From: a virus
DNA: 49,960 nucleotides
Direction: 5' to 3' (one strand)
IMG/VR virus record: IMGVR_UViG_3300013014_000617
Location: 1-49,960 of that record
Positions 1 to 9,045 of this stretch are shown here, in pieces. Both the position numbers and the translations under genes were made by a program. Under the pieces are notes generated by a model. That model worked only from the letters and a program-made list of their open reading frames with translations. It made no database searches and was not told where the DNA came from. Numbering within the stretch: the stretch's first letter is position 1; the number at the start of each line of letters is the position of its first letter.

Positions 1-2648
1 CGGAACAGGACAGAACAACAGTTGTCCCGACGGTAGCAACCACATCTGGAGGATTTGCAGGAGCGTTCCAATGGGGACCTGTAGAAGAAGTAACAACTGT
101 AGATTCAGAAACAAATTTAGTTAATGCTTTTGGTAAACCAAATGACACTACTGCTGGTTATTTCTTTACCGCAGCAAATTTCTTGTCGTATGGTAATAAT
201 TTACAAGTAGTTCGTGTTGTGGATAAAGGCGTTGCAAGAAACGCTGTTACTAGACCTTCTGGTATAGTTACTGGGGTTAATATTCCTGCAAATAATACAA
301 ACGACAGTATATATTTTACCTCTACTGCAAATTTAACCGCCCTCTTTGACATAGATACATTTGTTATTACTCGCGCAACAGGCACTCCGGTTTTAAATAC
401 TAGTAATGGAAAAGTAGTAAGCCTAATAGTTTCATCTACAGGGTTTGGATATAATACTGCTCCTACCGTTACTTTAGTAGGTGGTTCTCCTACAAGTACA
501 GCAACTGCAACTGCAACACTATCAAGCGGACAAGTATCTAATATATTTGTACTAGACGGTGGTAATAATTATACCACATCTTCTAATGTTGTAATACAAA
601 ATCAAGATTCAACATCTGCAAGAGCCAATCTGGTATTAAGATTCAAGATGAGAGATGCGAATATTTCTGTCATTGGATCCAATTACGATTCTAATGCAAA
701 TATCGTATTCTCTGGTAATATTGACGCTACAGGTGTACATGCTACAGCAAATCTAGTTATTACCAATGGTAATATTACTGGGGTAACAATAGTAACACAG
801 GGTAATGGTTACATTGGCGCGCCAAACGTAACAATTAATAGAAACAGCGCAAACACTGGAACAAATGCAACCGTAGTTGCAAACGTTGCATATGGTTATA
901 TTAATAGTATAACTATTGATAACCCAGGTATTGCTGGATATTTCTTTGTCCCTAACGTGACAATTAATAAAAATAATCAATTAGGTGGCACAAATGCTGC
1001 AGTTCAAGCTCGTATTAGTGCATACGTTAGTACATTAACTTTAACTGCAAATGGATATGGTTATATATCTACTCCTTCGGTACAAATTACCCCGGCAGCA
1101 GACGATTTAAATTATATTACTGCAAACGTTGCAGCAAATGTTGTAGTTAAATACCCTTTACAATCTGTTACTATAGTAAATGCAGGTTCTGGATATACTT
1201 CTAATGCAAATACTGTTTCTATTTTATCTAGTAATATAGCAGTATTAGAAACTACGGCAAATATATCTTTAGCTCCTCCTGTTATAACTAACGGTGATAA
1301 TTTTATTGCTAGTTATTCTACAGGTGGTCTAGCGTTTGGAGAATTTTCAGCAAGATATCCTGGTGCTTTAGGAAACTCTATTAAAGTTTCTATGGCGGAT
1401 TCCGCAACTCATAGCACATGGCTGTATAAATCTCAATTCGATGGTGCGCCTAGTACATCTGCTTATGTTAGTGGTAAAAGCGGGTCGAATGATGAACTAC
1501 ATATTTTAGTTATAGATGCGGATGGATCTTGGTCAGGTACCGCAGGTACAGTATTAGAAAAATATGCATACGTATCTAAAGCATCGGATGCTAAAAATAG
1601 TGATGGTTCTACTAACTATTATAAAAATGTAATTAATAATCAATCCGAGTATATCTGGTCTTTGGATCACCCAGAATCAGGTACATCTTGGGGTAACGAA
1701 GCCAAAACAACAACATTCGGAAGCTTAACAGCTAACATAACAACTACATTGAGTGGCGGTGTTTCTGGGGATAGCGTTTCTACAGGAAATGTTTCAACAG
1801 GTTATGCATTGTTCTCAAATGACGAATTGTACGATGTTGGCTTAATTCCAATGGGTCCAACAACTGCAGTATCTGCTGTTAATGCGGTAATTGCTATTGC
1901 GGAAACAAGAAGAGACGCTGTAGTATTTGCTTCTCCTCCTTATGCGGATATTGTTAACACAACAGGACAAGCCGACAAACTTGTTACTTATAGAAACCAA
2001 TTAACATCTTCATCTTATGCAGTGTTAGATTCGGGTTGGAAGTATCAGTATGACCGATATAACGACAAGTACAGATATGTTCCTTTAAATGGTGACATTG
2101 CTGGTCTTGCAGTAAGAACTGATCTAGTAGCAGATCCTTGGTTCTCTCCTGCAGGTTATAACAGAGGCGTGGTTAAGAATTTAGTTAAATTAGCTTATTC
2201 TCCATCCAAAACAGATAGAGACACTCTATATAAGAGCGGAGTCAATCCTGTAGTAACATTCCCGGGTCAAGGCACATTGTTGTTTGGAGATAAGACTCTT
2301 CTAGCAAGACCAAGTGCATTCGACAGAATCAATGTTCGCAGATTGTTTATTGTTCTTGAGAAGTCTATCGCAACTGCGGCAAAATTCCAGTTATTTGAAT
2401 TCAACGATCCATTCACAAGAAATCAATTTAAGAATATTGTAGAACCATTCCTAAGAGACGTACAAGGTCGCAGAGGCATTACAGATTTTAAAGTAGTTTG
2501 TGATGAAACTAATAATACACCCGCAGTCATAGACAGAAATGAATTTACTGCAGATATTTTTATCAAACCATCAAGAGCTATTAATTTTATTCAGTTAAAT
2601 TTCATAGCAACAAGAAGCGGTATTTCTTTCGAAGAAGTCGGCGCTTAA
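1..2648 (+). CDS. gp18: Tail sheath protein gp18 (5' end outside window)
   Basis: This is the contractile tail sheath subunit, which polymerises around the tail tube and contracts at infection. The open frame runs in from base 3 with no start codon, so the N terminus lies upstream. The visible N-terminal part has the gp18-like run F-A-G-A-F-Q-W-G-P followed by a SET-LV-FG-P stretch. The conserved sheath segment ARYPGALGNSIKVS appears near base 1350, and the C-terminal domain (about 2250-2640) has RRLFIVLEKSI and ends FIATRSGISFEEVGA. At more than 880 residues it is longer than T4 gp18 (about 660). The extra length is a run of about seven ~40-residue repeats at about 411-1280. The tail tube gene follows 12 bases downstream, as in T4. 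The identity is firm; the repeat insertion is the unusual part. Confidence 0.93.
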   Translation, partial: EQDRTTVVPTVATTSGGFAGAFQWGPVEEVTTVDSETNLVNAFGKPNDTTAGYFFTAANFLSYGNNLQVVRVVDKGVARNAVTRPSGIVTGVNIPANNTNDSIYFTSTANLTALFDIDTFVITRATGTPVLNTSNGKVVSLIVSSTGFGYNTAPTVTLVGGSPTSTATATATLSSGQVSNIFVLDGGNNYTTSSNVVIQNQDSTSARANLVLRFKMRDANISVIGSNYDSNANIVFSGNIDATGVHATANLVITNGNITGVTIVTQGNGYIGAPNVTINRNSANTGTNATVVANVAYGYINSITIDNPGIAGYFFVPNVTINKNNQLGGTNAAVQARISAYVSTLTLTANGYGYISTPSVQITPAADDLNYITANVAANVVVKYPLQSVTIVNAGSGYTSNANTVSILSSNIAVLETTANISLAPPVITNGDNFIASYSTGGLAFGEFSARYPGALGNSIKVSMADSATHSTWLYKSQFDGAPSTSAYVSGKSGSNDELHILVIDADGSWSGTAGTVLEKYAYVSKASDAKNSDGSTNYYKNVINNQSEYIWSLDHPESGTSWGNEAKTTTFGSLTANITTTLSGGVSGDSVSTGNVSTGYALFSNDELYDVGLIPMGPTTAVSAVNAVIAIAETRRDAVVFASPPYADIVNTTGQADKLVTYRNQLTSSSYAVLDSGWKYQYDRYNDKYRYVPLNGDIAGLAVRTDLVADPWFSPAGYNRGVVKNLVKLAYSPSKTDRDTLYKSGVNPVVTFPGQGTLLFGDKTLLARPSAFDRINVRRLFIVLEKSIATAAKFQLFEFNDPFTRNQFKNIVEPFLRDVQGRRGITDFKVVCDETNNTPAVIDRNEFTADIFIKPSRAINFIQLNFIATRSGISFEEVGA
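411..1280 (+). repeat. Tandem ~40-residue beta-type repeats within the sheath
   Basis: About seven degenerate protein repeats are encoded back to back. Each has a V-x-x-I/L-x-I strand, then G-x-G-Y (variants N-N-Y, S-N-Y, A-G-Y), then a P-x-V-T-I strand and an Ala/Thr/Asn-rich tail. The clearest copies are GYNTAPTVTL, GYIGAPNVTI, GYFFVPNVTI, GYISTPSVQI and GYTSNANTVSI. The repeats diverge at DNA level, so this is an old protein duplication rather than a recent DNA repeat. They interrupt the sheath core between its N-terminal domain and the ARYPGALGN segment, where a surface domain is tolerated in sheath proteins. Confidence 0.8.
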
Positions 2649-2660
2649 TAGGAGACCCAA

Positions 2661-3242
2661 ATGGCATCAACTTTCGACGTATCAGCATTTAGAAGTAAAT
2701 TAAACGGCGGTGGCGCAAGACCGAATCAGTTTGAGGTAGTCATTAGATATCCAACGGTTCTCGGCGGCATAGCTGGCGATGTGGGAAGATTTTTAATAAC
2801 TACTGCAGAATTGCCTGGTCAGACACAGGGCGTTACTCCTGTTTATTACAGAGGTCGTTTAGTTAAATTAGCAGGCGATAAAGAGTTCGCGCCTTTCAGT
2901 TGTTCTATAATTAACGACAATAATTTTACTATCAGAAACTCTTTGGAAAATTGGATGAATTATATTGAGGATAGAGTTACCAAAGCAGGCGAACAAAGCC
3001 CACAAAGATATCAATCTATAATCGATATTTACCAATTGGATCGTAACGGTAATACTTTAAGACAATATAAATTAAGAGACGCCTTTCCTGTGGAAATAGG
3101 ACCCGTACAATTAGATTTTGGTAGCAATGATCAAATTTCAACATTTGGTGCAACATTTCAATATCAGACATTTGATATTATTACTACACCCGCATCAGCC
3201 GCATTAAACTCAGTAGCTGGTCAAGGCGCAGTTATACAATAA
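2661..3242 (+). CDS. gp19: Tail tube protein gp19
   Basis: This is the subunit of the inner tail tube through which DNA passes. The 193-residue length is close to T4 gp19 (163). The N terminus carries RSKLNGGGARPNQFEV, the middle has ITTAELPGQTQG and GDKEFAPFSCSI, and the C-terminal part has QLDFGSNDQISTFGATFQYQ, all typical of T4-like tube proteins. The ATG follows a clear AGGAG ribosome site and sits directly between sheath and portal genes, the conserved T4 order. No late promoter is visible in the 12-base gap, so it is probably cotranscribed with the sheath gene. Confidence 0.93.
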   Translation: MASTFDVSAFRSKLNGGGARPNQFEVVIRYPTVLGGIAGDVGRFLITTAELPGQTQGVTPVYYRGRLVKLAGDKEFAPFSCSIINDNNFTIRNSLENWMNYIEDRVTKAGEQSPQRYQSIIDIYQLDRNGNTLRQYKLRDAFPVEIGPVQLDFGSNDQISTFGATFQYQTFDIITTPASAALNSVAGQGAVIQ

Positions 3243-3261
3243 TTTTTGAAAGAATTTAATT

Positions 3262-4827
3262 ATGGCAGTTAAGCTATTTGGCTTTACCTTTGGTCGTGAT
3301 GATGCAGATGATCAACCGATAACGAAGAACAAACAGGGATTCGCTACACCGATATTAGATGATGGCGCATCTACTGTACAGGCAGGCGGTTATTTTGGTA
3401 CATATGTTGACTTAGATGCAACTACAAAGTCTGAGTATGAGCTGATTACTCGTTATAGAGAAGCAGCATTATACCCGGATACTACCGCAGCTATTGATGA
3501 AATTTTAACTGAGGCAATTGCAGCAATTGATGACGAGGCAATTGTCAAAGTAAATTTGGATCAGCTTGATATTCCTGATGATATCAAAGATACCATTGAA
3601 AAAGAATTCGATGCAATATTACAGTTGTTAGATTTCAACGATAAAGGATATGATATCTTTAGGCGTTGGTATGTGGATGGTCGATTATATTTTCAAAAGA
3701 TTATTGATACGCAAAACCCAAGAAGAGGGGTTTTAGAGCTTATTCAAATTGATCCGAGAAAAATTAAAAAATTACGTGAGATTAAAAAAGAGAAAGACAG
3801 AGATACCGGCGTTGATTTAATTAAATCTGTTGATGAATTTTTCGTTTATAATGATAAAGGGTTAACGTATAATCCAACCTATTCTAGTACTGCGAATCAA
3901 GGTATTAGAATAAACCCAGATGCAATTTGTTTCGTACCATCTGGTCTATTGGATTATGATAAGAACATAGTAATTGGTCATTTACACAGGGCAATTAAGC
4001 CTGTTAACCAATTAAAGATGATGGAAGATGCATTAGTTATTTACAGAATAGCTAGAGCACCGGAGAGAAGAATATTTTATATTGACGTAGGTAATTTACC
4101 TAAGTTAAAAGCTGAGCAATATCTAAAGGATATTATGGCTCGCTATAGAAATAAAATTGTGTATGATTCAAGCACGGGTGAAATTAGAGACGATCGTAAG
4201 ATGATGTCTACACTTGAGGACTTTTGGTTGCCTAGAAGAGAAGGTGGCAGAGGTACAGAAATTGATACGTTGGCAGGCGGAGAGAATCTTGGTCAGATTG
4301 AAGATGTGAATTATTTTCAAACTAAATTATATCAGGCATTGAATGTTCCTTTGTCAAGAATGCAACCGCAGACAGGTATCTCGTTTGGTAGGGCGACTGA
4401 GATAACTAGAGATGAGTTGAAGTTCGCGAAGTTTGTTGGTAGATTGCGAAAGAAGTTTAATGAATTGTTTACCGATTTATTAAGAACGCAACTATTACTA
4501 AAAGGTGTATTGACTGATAAAGACTGGTACGTTATAAAGGATAAAATCCAATATAGATATACACAGGATCAGTATTTTGAAGAAATGAAAGATGCTGAGA
4601 ATATGAGAAACAGAATTGATTTGTTAATGCAAATTCAACCTTTCGTTGGTGCATATTACAGTCAAGATTATGTTATGAAAAATATACTAAGAATGTCGGA
4701 AAAAGAAATTGCAGCAATGAAGACTCAGATAGAAGCTGAACCTCCACCGCCGCAAATTGGTATGCCGGGTATGCCGCCAAATCAACTTCCGCCAGGACAA
4801 GATCAACAGCAGCCGCCACAGCAATAA
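3262..4827 (+). CDS. gp20: Portal vertex protein gp20
   Basis: This is the portal, a dodecameric ring at one capsid vertex that nucleates head assembly and is the channel for DNA packaging. Its 521 residues match T4 gp20 (524). Diagnostic stretches are ELITRYREAALYPDTTAAIDE, RRWYVDGRLYFQKIID, ELIQIDPRKIKKLREIKKE and PLSRMQPQTGISFGRATEITR. The C terminus is a Pro/Gln-rich, low-complexity tail of about 30 residues, probably disordered. The gene lies between the tube gene and the small prohead-core genes, in T4 order. Confidence 0.95.
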   Translation: MAVKLFGFTFGRDDADDQPITKNKQGFATPILDDGASTVQAGGYFGTYVDLDATTKSEYELITRYREAALYPDTTAAIDEILTEAIAAIDDEAIVKVNLDQLDIPDDIKDTIEKEFDAILQLLDFNDKGYDIFRRWYVDGRLYFQKIIDTQNPRRGVLELIQIDPRKIKKLREIKKEKDRDTGVDLIKSVDEFFVYNDKGLTYNPTYSSTANQGIRINPDAICFVPSGLLDYDKNIVIGHLHRAIKPVNQLKMMEDALVIYRIARAPERRIFYIDVGNLPKLKAEQYLKDIMARYRNKIVYDSSTGEIRDDRKMMSTLEDFWLPRREGGRGTEIDTLAGGENLGQIEDVNYFQTKLYQALNVPLSRMQPQTGISFGRATEITRDELKFAKFVGRLRKKFNELFTDLLRTQLLLKGVLTDKDWYVIKDKIQYRYTQDQYFEEMKDAENMRNRIDLLMQIQPFVGAYYSQDYVMKNILRMSEKEIAAMKTQIEAEPPPPQIGMPGMPPNQLPPGQDQQQPPQQ

Positions 4828-4846
4828 ATAATGTAAAGGAAAAATT

Positions 4847-5029
4847 ATGGAATCAACAGTCATTCATCACATGGTAGATAGTATTATTAATAATCAGCAA
4901 ACTGATGCTATGGAAAAATTTAATGAAATCATGGCAACCAAGGTTACTGATGCGTTGGATGCTAAAAAAATGGAACTTGCGTCTAATATAGGCAGAGAAC
5001 AAGGACAAGAAGAACATGAAGAAATTTAA
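4847..5029 (+). CDS. gp67: Small prohead core protein, gp67-like
   Basis: This is a 60-residue acidic, helical protein directly after the portal gene, where T4 has gene 67, an inner prohead core component that is processed by the gp21 protease. The sequence opens MESTVIHHMVDSIINNQQTD and has NEIMATKVTDALDAKK, similar in style to core proteins of cyanophage-type T4-likes. An AAAGGA ribosome site precedes the ATG. Its last codons overlap the start of the next gene by 14 bases. The assignment rests mainly on position, size and charge. Confidence 0.6.
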   Translation: MESTVIHHMVDSIINNQQTDAMEKFNEIMATKVTDALDAKKMELASNIGREQGQEEHEEI

Positions 5030-5324
5030 AGAACTTCGAGAAAAATATTTGGAAGAAAAAACCATGAGTCGTGCTGCCAAAGGCCACGAAAAATATGGTA
5101 AAGAAGGTATGCAAGCTTTGGCTAAAGCTGGCAAAGAAGGCAAAGATCTAGATAAAGTCAGAGACAAATATAACAAATATGATGAAGCCGTAATGGATAC
5201 TGTTAAGTCTGTTGCTAAGAAAGTTGGCAAAGCGTTAACTGGCGGTTCAGATCAAGATCAATTAAAGAACTTACAAAAGAAGATGGGCGTGCCACAAACA
5301 GGCAAGAAGCCCACTTCTAAATAA
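5016..5324 (+). CDS. Small basic prohead core protein, possibly gp68-like
   Basis: This is a 102-residue Lys-rich protein in the position of T4 gene 68, between gene 67 and the protease gene. It has MKKFKELREKYLEEK at the N terminus, a middle segment AAKGHEKYGKEGMQALAKAG, and a C terminus rich in Lys and Gln. These are features of prohead-core or internal head proteins that bind DNA or scaffold. It starts inside the previous gene, suggesting translational coupling. Homology to T4 gp68 is not proven by eye; size, charge and position support the call. Confidence 0.5.
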   Translation: MKKFKELREKYLEEKTMSRAAKGHEKYGKEGMQALAKAGKEGKDLDKVRDKYNKYDEAVMDTVKSVAKKVGKALTGGSDQDQLKNLQKKMGVPQTGKKPTSK

Positions 5325-5333
5325 GAGAATAAA

Positions 5334-5738
5334 ATGCCAATAACAACAACCATACTTAAAAATACCAAGCAACAAACTATAATTAAAATTGTAGGAGATG
5401 GTTCTACTAATATAGATTTGCCCAATTTAGCAATATCATCTGATACTATAGATGTACAAGCTAATTTAAATGTACCTATTACAAACTTAGTTTGGTCTGC
5501 ATCTGATGTATCTTTTGCACCTATTGTTATCAAGAGACCGCAAACTGCTGCAGCTAATGTTTATATGTTATATAGTTCAGATAATTGGGGACTATCTCAA
5601 GAATATGGTATATCAGATACTACAAATGCCAGTTCAAATATCTACGTAACGATGCCCGCGGCCGGCGCAACATTGTTTATGACTTTATCTAAGCCAGCAG
5701 GTTTTATTGCTCAAGATTTACAAGCAAATAGACGTTAA
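5334..5738 (+). CDS. Unknown protein in the head-assembly cluster
   Basis: I do not recognise this 134-residue protein. It looks beta-rich, with short hydrophobic strands alternating with Asn/Thr/Ser loops, and motifs such as IIKIVGDGSTNIDLPNL and NVYMLYSSDNWGLSQEYG. There is no signal peptide or membrane segment. It lies 9 bases after the core gene and ends 10 bases before the protease ATG, so it is in the structural operon. A minor virion protein or head decoration protein is the likeliest role, by position only. Confidence 0.7.
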   Translation: MPITTTILKNTKQQTIIKIVGDGSTNIDLPNLAISSDTIDVQANLNVPITNLVWSASDVSFAPIVIKRPQTAAANVYMLYSSDNWGLSQEYGISDTTNASSNIYVTMPAAGATLFMTLSKPAGFIAQDLQANRR

Positions 5739-5748
5739 GAGAACAATT

Positions 5749-6399
5749 ATGAGATTAATTAAAGAAGTAGCACAGGATTTAAACTATCTAGTTGAAGCCA
5801 AAGAAGGCGGCGGCAAGAATGTCTACATCGAAGGAATTTTTGCACAATCTGATACTGCAAATAAAAACAATCGTTCCTATGGTAAAAATATCATGGAAAG
5901 AGAAGTTGGTAAGTATCAGGATTTAATCGGACAAAAAAGATCTCTAGGAGAACTTGGTCATCCTGAGAATCCTTCTATCAATCTGCATCAGGTATCCCAC
6001 CTAATCACCAGCCTCAAAATGGAAGGCAAAGATGTATATGGTAGGGCAAAAATTTTAGAAACACCGATGGGTGTTATTGCAAGAAATTTAATAGAAAATG
6101 AGGTTCGGTTAGGCGTATCGACTAGAGGGCTAGGATCGTTAAAAATGAACTCAAATGGAATTAACGAAGTGCAGGATGACTTTCATCTAGCAACCGTTGA
6201 TATTGTGGCTGATCCATCCGCACCAGAAGCTTTTGTTCAAGGCATTATGGAATCGGCAGAATGGATATTAGAGAATGGTATTTGGAAAGCAGTCCACATT
6301 GAGGCGGCGCAAAAGCAAATAAGGGCTACATCTAAGAAAAACTTGGATGAAGTTAAGTTAAAAATATTTGAACAATTTGTTAATCAATTGTCTAGGTAA
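5749..6399 (+). CDS. gp21: Prohead core protease gp21
   Basis: This is the prohead maturation protease, a serine peptidase of the herpesvirus-assemblin-like type that digests the scaffold and trims capsid proteins before packaging. The 216 residues match T4 gp21 (212). The catalytic His lies in LGELGHPENPS, the Ser in EVRLGVSTRGLGSL, and DIVADPSAP is the conserved C-terminal motif. The ATG at 5749 was chosen because it matches the family N terminus (MRLIKE). The open frame continues upstream into the previous gene, but without a family-like start. The scaffold gene follows after a late promoter. Confidence 0.93.
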   Translation: MRLIKEVAQDLNYLVEAKEGGGKNVYIEGIFAQSDTANKNNRSYGKNIMEREVGKYQDLIGQKRSLGELGHPENPSINLHQVSHLITSLKMEGKDVYGRAKILETPMGVIARNLIENEVRLGVSTRGLGSLKMNSNGINEVQDDFHLATVDIVADPSAPEAFVQGIMESAEWILENGIWKAVHIEAAQKQIRATSKKNLDEVKLKIFEQFVNQLSR

Positions 6400-6406
6400 C
6401 TAGAAT

Positions 6407-6414
6407 TATAAATA
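6407..6414 (+). promoter_or_regulatory. T4-type late promoter before the scaffold gene
   Basis: An exact TATAAATA box lies 36 bases upstream of the scaffold ATG and just after the protease stop. This is the consensus recognised by gp55-type late sigma factors, and gp55 is encoded in this window. Confidence 0.85.
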
Positions 6415-6450
6415 TCAATTGAAGAACATCAATACATTTAGGAGACACTA

Positions 6451-7596
6451 ATGTCAGTAGAAAGTAAAGTTAAGGAATTGCTAGAAAAAGTAACAGCAAA
6501 AACTTCAGTTATTGAAGAAGAAGCTGGTCCTATGGTTCCTACCAAGCAAAAAGATTCCACAATTAAAGCTGCCAACTCTGGCGATAGTAGTCAGCCAAGA
6601 CAAGGCGATTCACAGGACGCTTCTCACGAAGATCGTGAGGAAACTGCTGTTAACCAAGGAGCAATTACTGCAAAAGGTATTTCCAAAAATACTATTGCAA
6701 TGAAAGGTCCTGTTGGTCAAGCACCAAATTTCACAACAGTAAAAGATCTAAGCCAAATTCCTCAGAATACAGGCATTCATGAAGAAGAAGCTGAAGATGA
6801 AAATCTTGAAGTTGTGGCTGAAGAAGAGGAAATAGAGAATCAGGAAGAAGAGTCAACAGAAACTATTGTTGAACCTATTGATCTTTCTCCAATCTTTGGT
6901 GATGATTTGTCAGAAGACTTTAGAGAAAAGGCAACATCCATTTTTGAAGCAGCAGTTATTGCTCGCGTTAATAACGAAATGGAAAAAGTATCAGAAGCAT
7001 TGGAAGAAAAATATGCTGAAGAATTTACAGAATACAAAGAAGGCGTTGTAGAAAAGATTGACGCTTATCTCAACTATGTTGTTGAGAATTACTTAGAAGA
7101 AAATAAATTGGCTGTCGAGAGTGGTCTTCGTTCGGAAATCGCCGAAGACTTCATGTCAGGTCTAAAGGCTCTATTCAAAGAACACTACATTGAAGTGCCC
7201 GAGGAAAAATATGATGTAATTAGTGAATTGCAAGACAAAGTAACAGAGCTGGAAGAAGGACTTAACGGTCAGTTGGAAAACAATGTTAATTTGAATACCG
7301 AAGTAACAGATCTTAGAAAGAAACTTATTATTAAGGAAATGTCTAAAGATCTTGCAGATACCGAGGCTAGCAAATTAGCAAAACTTCTAGAGGGTGTAGA
7401 GTTCGATAATGCAGATTTTTACAAGGAAAAAGTATCTGTTATTAAAGAAAATTATTTCCCACGCGACGCTATTGTAACAAAAGAATCAGCAAAGCAAGCG
7501 CTTATAGAAGAAACCGCACCGACTGAAGTTTATTCAGGCAACGACGTTGTTTCGACTTATGCACAAGCCTTATCAAGATCAATCAAAAGAACATAA
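6451..7596 (+). CDS. gp22: Prohead scaffold protein gp22
   Basis: This is the main internal scaffold of the prohead, assembled with the capsid protein and then degraded by gp21. It is 381 residues (T4 gp22 is 269), strongly acidic, with a Glu-rich middle (about residues 110-140) and a predicted coiled coil around residues 170-300, including VISELQDKVTELEEGLNGQ. The C-terminal part with LADTEASKLAKLLEGVEF and YAQALSRSIKRT is typical of cyanophage-type gp22. A GGAGA ribosome site lies 7 bases before the ATG and a late promoter lies upstream. Confidence 0.92.
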   Translation: MSVESKVKELLEKVTAKTSVIEEEAGPMVPTKQKDSTIKAANSGDSSQPRQGDSQDASHEDREETAVNQGAITAKGISKNTIAMKGPVGQAPNFTTVKDLSQIPQNTGIHEEEAEDENLEVVAEEEEIENQEEESTETIVEPIDLSPIFGDDLSEDFREKATSIFEAAVIARVNNEMEKVSEALEEKYAEEFTEYKEGVVEKIDAYLNYVVENYLEENKLAVESGLRSEIAEDFMSGLKALFKEHYIEVPEEKYDVISELQDKVTELEEGLNGQLENNVNLNTEVTDLRKKLIIKEMSKDLADTEASKLAKLLEGVEFDNADFYKEKVSVIKENYFPRDAIVTKESAKQALIEETAPTEVYSGNDVVSTYAQALSRSIKRT

Positions 7597-7598
7597 CT

Positions 7599-7606
7599 TA
7601 TAAATA
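7599..7606 (+). promoter_or_regulatory. T4-type late promoter before the major capsid gene
   Basis: An exact TATAAATA box starts 3 bases after the scaffold stop codon and 38 bases before the capsid ATG. It is the expected late promoter for the most abundant virion protein. Confidence 0.88.
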
Positions 7607-7644
7607 ACTATAAGTTCAAACAGTTACCAACAAGGAGACATTAA

Positions 7645-8946
7645 ATGTTTTTATCAGAGAATATTCAGCAAAAGTGGTCAGCCATTCTGGATCATCCAGA
7701 CCTGCCACAAATCAAGGACAACTACAAGCGTCAAGTTACTGCTGTATTGTTAGAGAACCAAGAAAAATCTTTACGTGAAGAGCGTCAAGCATTGTTCGAG
7801 ACTCCGGCAAACAACATTAGCGCAACCGCCGGTATTGACAAGTATGACCCAATTCTAATCGGTTTGGTTCGTCGTGCTATGCCTAACCTAATGGCGTATG
7901 ACATTTGCGGTGTACAACCAATGACTGGTCCAACAGGCTTGATCTTCGCAATGAGATCTATATATAAAACTACTCGAGGTGATACTACAAACAGAGTAGA
8001 AGCATTGTTCAACGAAGCAAACACCTCATTCTCTGGTTCTATTCCAGGTACAGGTTCAATACCAGCTCATTCTGGTTCTAACCCAGTACAAGGTACATAT
8101 ACCACAGGTAATGCAGTTTCTACAGCATCCATGGAAGCTGCAGAATCATTTAATGAAATGTCATTCTCAATTGACAAGACTACAGTTACTGCTAAGTCAC
8201 GTGCTTTGAAGGCTGAGTACACTGTTGAATTGGCTCAAGACTTAAAAGCAATTCACGGACTTGATGCAGAAGCAGAATTGTCAAACATCTTGTCACAAGA
8301 ATTCATGTTTGAAATTAATCGCGAAGTTGTTCGTACAATTTACGGCGTTGCCAAAACAGGTTCACCTGCAACAGCAACCGCAGGAACATTTGACTTAGAT
8401 ATTGACTCTAATGGACGTTGGTCTGTTGAGCGTTTCAAAGGTCTGTTGTTTAATATTGAGCGTGATGCTAATCACATTGCACAAGATACTCGTAGAGGAA
8501 AAGGTAACTTCATCGTTTGTTCTGCAGACGTTGCAAGTGCATTAGCTATGTCTGGTGTTCTAGACTATACCCCAGCATTGTCAACCAACTTAAATGTTGA
8601 CGATACAGGCAACACATTCGCAGGTGTATTGAACGGTCGTTTCCGTGTTTACATTGATCCGTATTCTGCAAACCTTGGTGCTGCCAGCCAGTTCTACATG
8701 GTTGGTTATAAGGGTTCTTCTCCTTATGATGCAGGTATGTTCTACTGCCCATATGTTCCTTTACAAATGGTTCGTGCTATCGATCCTAACAGCTTCCAGC
8801 CAAAGATTGGCTTCAAGACACGTTACGGTCTGATTGCTAACCCATATGTTACATCTAGCGATTCTTTATCAGACGCAGATGCAGACAGATTCACAGCAGG
8901 TCGCAACCAATACTATCGCAAGACTAAGGTTGTCAACTTAATGTAA
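7645..8946 (+). CDS. gp23: Major capsid protein gp23
   Basis: This is the major head protein (HK97 fold) that forms the hexamers of the capsid. Conserved T4-like gp23 segments are DPILIGLVRRAMPNLMAYDI, GVQPMTGPTGLIFAMRS, KSRALKAEYTVELAQDLKA and the C-terminal KIGFKTRYGLIANPY. The N-terminal arm is probably removed by gp21 after Glu52, because ALFE followed by TPANN fits the L-x-E cleavage rule. It is 433 residues, shorter than T4 (521) and similar to marine T4-likes. An AAGGAG ribosome site precedes the ATG, and codons look more optimised than in neighbours. A terminator follows. Confidence 0.97.
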   Translation: MFLSENIQQKWSAILDHPDLPQIKDNYKRQVTAVLLENQEKSLREERQALFETPANNISATAGIDKYDPILIGLVRRAMPNLMAYDICGVQPMTGPTGLIFAMRSIYKTTRGDTTNRVEALFNEANTSFSGSIPGTGSIPAHSGSNPVQGTYTTGNAVSTASMEAAESFNEMSFSIDKTTVTAKSRALKAEYTVELAQDLKAIHGLDAEAELSNILSQEFMFEINREVVRTIYGVAKTGSPATATAGTFDLDIDSNGRWSVERFKGLLFNIERDANHIAQDTRRGKGNFIVCSADVASALAMSGVLDYTPALSTNLNVDDTGNTFAGVLNGRFRVYIDPYSANLGAASQFYMVGYKGSSPYDAGMFYCPYVPLQMVRAIDPNSFQPKIGFKTRYGLIANPYVTSSDSLSDADADRFTAGRNQYYRKTKVVNLM

Positions 8947-8973
8947 TTAAGTAGCCGACATAGATCGGAATTT

Positions 8974-9000
8974 AAAAGGGGGAAGTACTTCCCCCTTTTT
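8974..9000 (+). terminator. Intrinsic terminator after the capsid gene
   Basis: A perfect inverted repeat, GGGGGAAGTACTTCCCCC, is flanked by AAAA on the left and a TTTTT run on the right, a textbook rho-independent terminator. It separates the capsid transcript from the gp3 late promoter 17 bases further on. Confidence 0.93.
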
Positions 9001-9016
9001 CTATCTTTGCACAGGC

Positions 9017-9024
9017 TATAAATA
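9017..9024 (+). promoter_or_regulatory. T4-type late promoter before gp3
   Basis: An exact TATAAATA box lies just after the terminator and 21 bases before the start codon of the next structural gene. Confidence 0.85.
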
Positions 9025-9045
9025 TATTAGATAACAAGGAAGCGT

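Noticed and set aside
4822-4829. AATAAATA at the portal stop as a late promoter before the gp67-like gene
   Set aside because: One mismatch, formed partly by the stop codon; other late promoters here are exact matches.
4853-5230. A 125-codon open frame on the - strand opposite the prohead-core genes
   Set aside because: It is Ser/Leu/Phe-rich, as expected from the antisense of Lys/Glu-rich proteins, and all credible genes are on the + strand.
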